From positions 1-5,401 of the forward strand of contig JAFWXG010000152.1 of NCBI GenBank assembly GCA_017523005.1: a stretch of 5,401 nucleotides of DNA, in the 5' to 3' direction. This DNA comes from Clostridia bacterium (GTDB lineage Bacteria; Bacillota; Clostridia; RGIG6154). Of the stretch, positions 5,321 through 5,401 are shown piece after piece. Both the position numbers and the translations under genes were made by a program. Each line of letters starts with the position of its first letter. Position 1 is the first letter of the stretch. The notes beneath the pieces were generated by a model that had not been told where the DNA came from, searched no databases, and saw nothing but the letters and a program-made list of their open reading frames with translations.

Positions 5321-5401
5321 ATGAAAAAAGTTGGAATTATTATGGGCAGTGACTCAGATTTGCCTGTTGTTGAAAAGGCAATCAGCACTTTAAAAGAATA
5401 C
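5321..5401 (+). CDS. purE: N5-carboxyaminoimidazole ribonucleotide mutase PurE, first 27 residues (3' end outside window)
   Basis: PurE converts N5-carboxyaminoimidazole ribonucleotide to 4-carboxy-5-aminoimidazole ribonucleotide in de novo purine synthesis, in the cytoplasm, usually as an octamer of about 160-residue chains. Only the first 27 residues are in the window, but they hold the family's N-terminal nucleotide-binding signature, GIIMGSDSDLPVV (residues 5-17), with the conserved GSDSD at 9-13. The ATG at 5321 has a strong AAGGAGG (5308-5314). The gene sits behind its own sigma-A promoter, a ZTP riboswitch and a terminator, so expression should rise when ZMP/ZTP accumulates. It is usually the first gene of a pur operon, which would continue to the right. 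Whether the chain is full length, or belongs to the class I mutase or class II carboxylase, cannot be judged from this fragment. Confidence 0.93.
   Translation, partial: MKKVGIIMGSDSDLPVVEKAISTLKEY

Noticed and set aside
1..5401. CRISPR arrays, insertion sequences, tRNA genes, phage or toxin genes
   Set aside because: I read the window for direct-repeat arrays, transposase motifs, terminal inverted repeats and tRNA-like folds and saw none. All gene-length space is taken by conserved metabolic or transport genes and two riboswitch leaders.

Overview
The window looks like chromosomal DNA from a low-GC Firmicute, most likely a clostridium. The DNA is AT-rich, most genes have strong AGGAGG-type ribosome binding sites, the one clear promoter is a near-consensus sigma-A type, and two genes or operons are controlled by riboswitches with intrinsic terminators. 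All genes read on the + strand. I do not recognise a species.

Layout. (1) 1-994: the 3' half of typA (bipA), a ribosome-associated translational GTPase. (2) 1016-1657: trmB, the tRNA m7G46 methyltransferase, 21 bp behind typA and probably co-transcribed with it. (3) 1658-1987: a 330-bp leader holding a cobalamin riboswitch (about 1688-1878), a second hairpin, and an intrinsic terminator (1942-1974) directly before the next ribosome binding site. (4) 1988-5110: a compact three-gene operon with overlapping ends that encodes a complete energy-coupling-factor (ECF) importer. It has a membrane T component, a duplicated ATPase, and an S component, in the order known as cbrV-cbrU-cbrT, predicted to import cobalamin or a related corrinoid. 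(5) 5111-5320: a sigma-A promoter, a ZTP (pfl-motif) riboswitch and an overlapping terminator. (6) 5321-5401: the first 27 codons of purE (purine synthesis).

How it works together. The central operon is a self-contained uptake system. When B12 is plentiful the riboswitch should favour the terminator and stop transcription before cbrV; when B12 is scarce, T, A-A and S components are made together. No cobalamin biosynthesis gene is visible, which fits salvage, but the window is small. The purE leader is a separate sensor: ZMP/ZTP build-up should prevent termination and switch on purine synthesis. The known families explain nearly everything here. The points that deserve a second look are a possible alternative pairing inside the B12 leader, loss of the usual arginines in the T component's coupling motifs, an extra N-terminal membrane region on the S component, and the lack of a clear terminator between cbrT and the purE leader.
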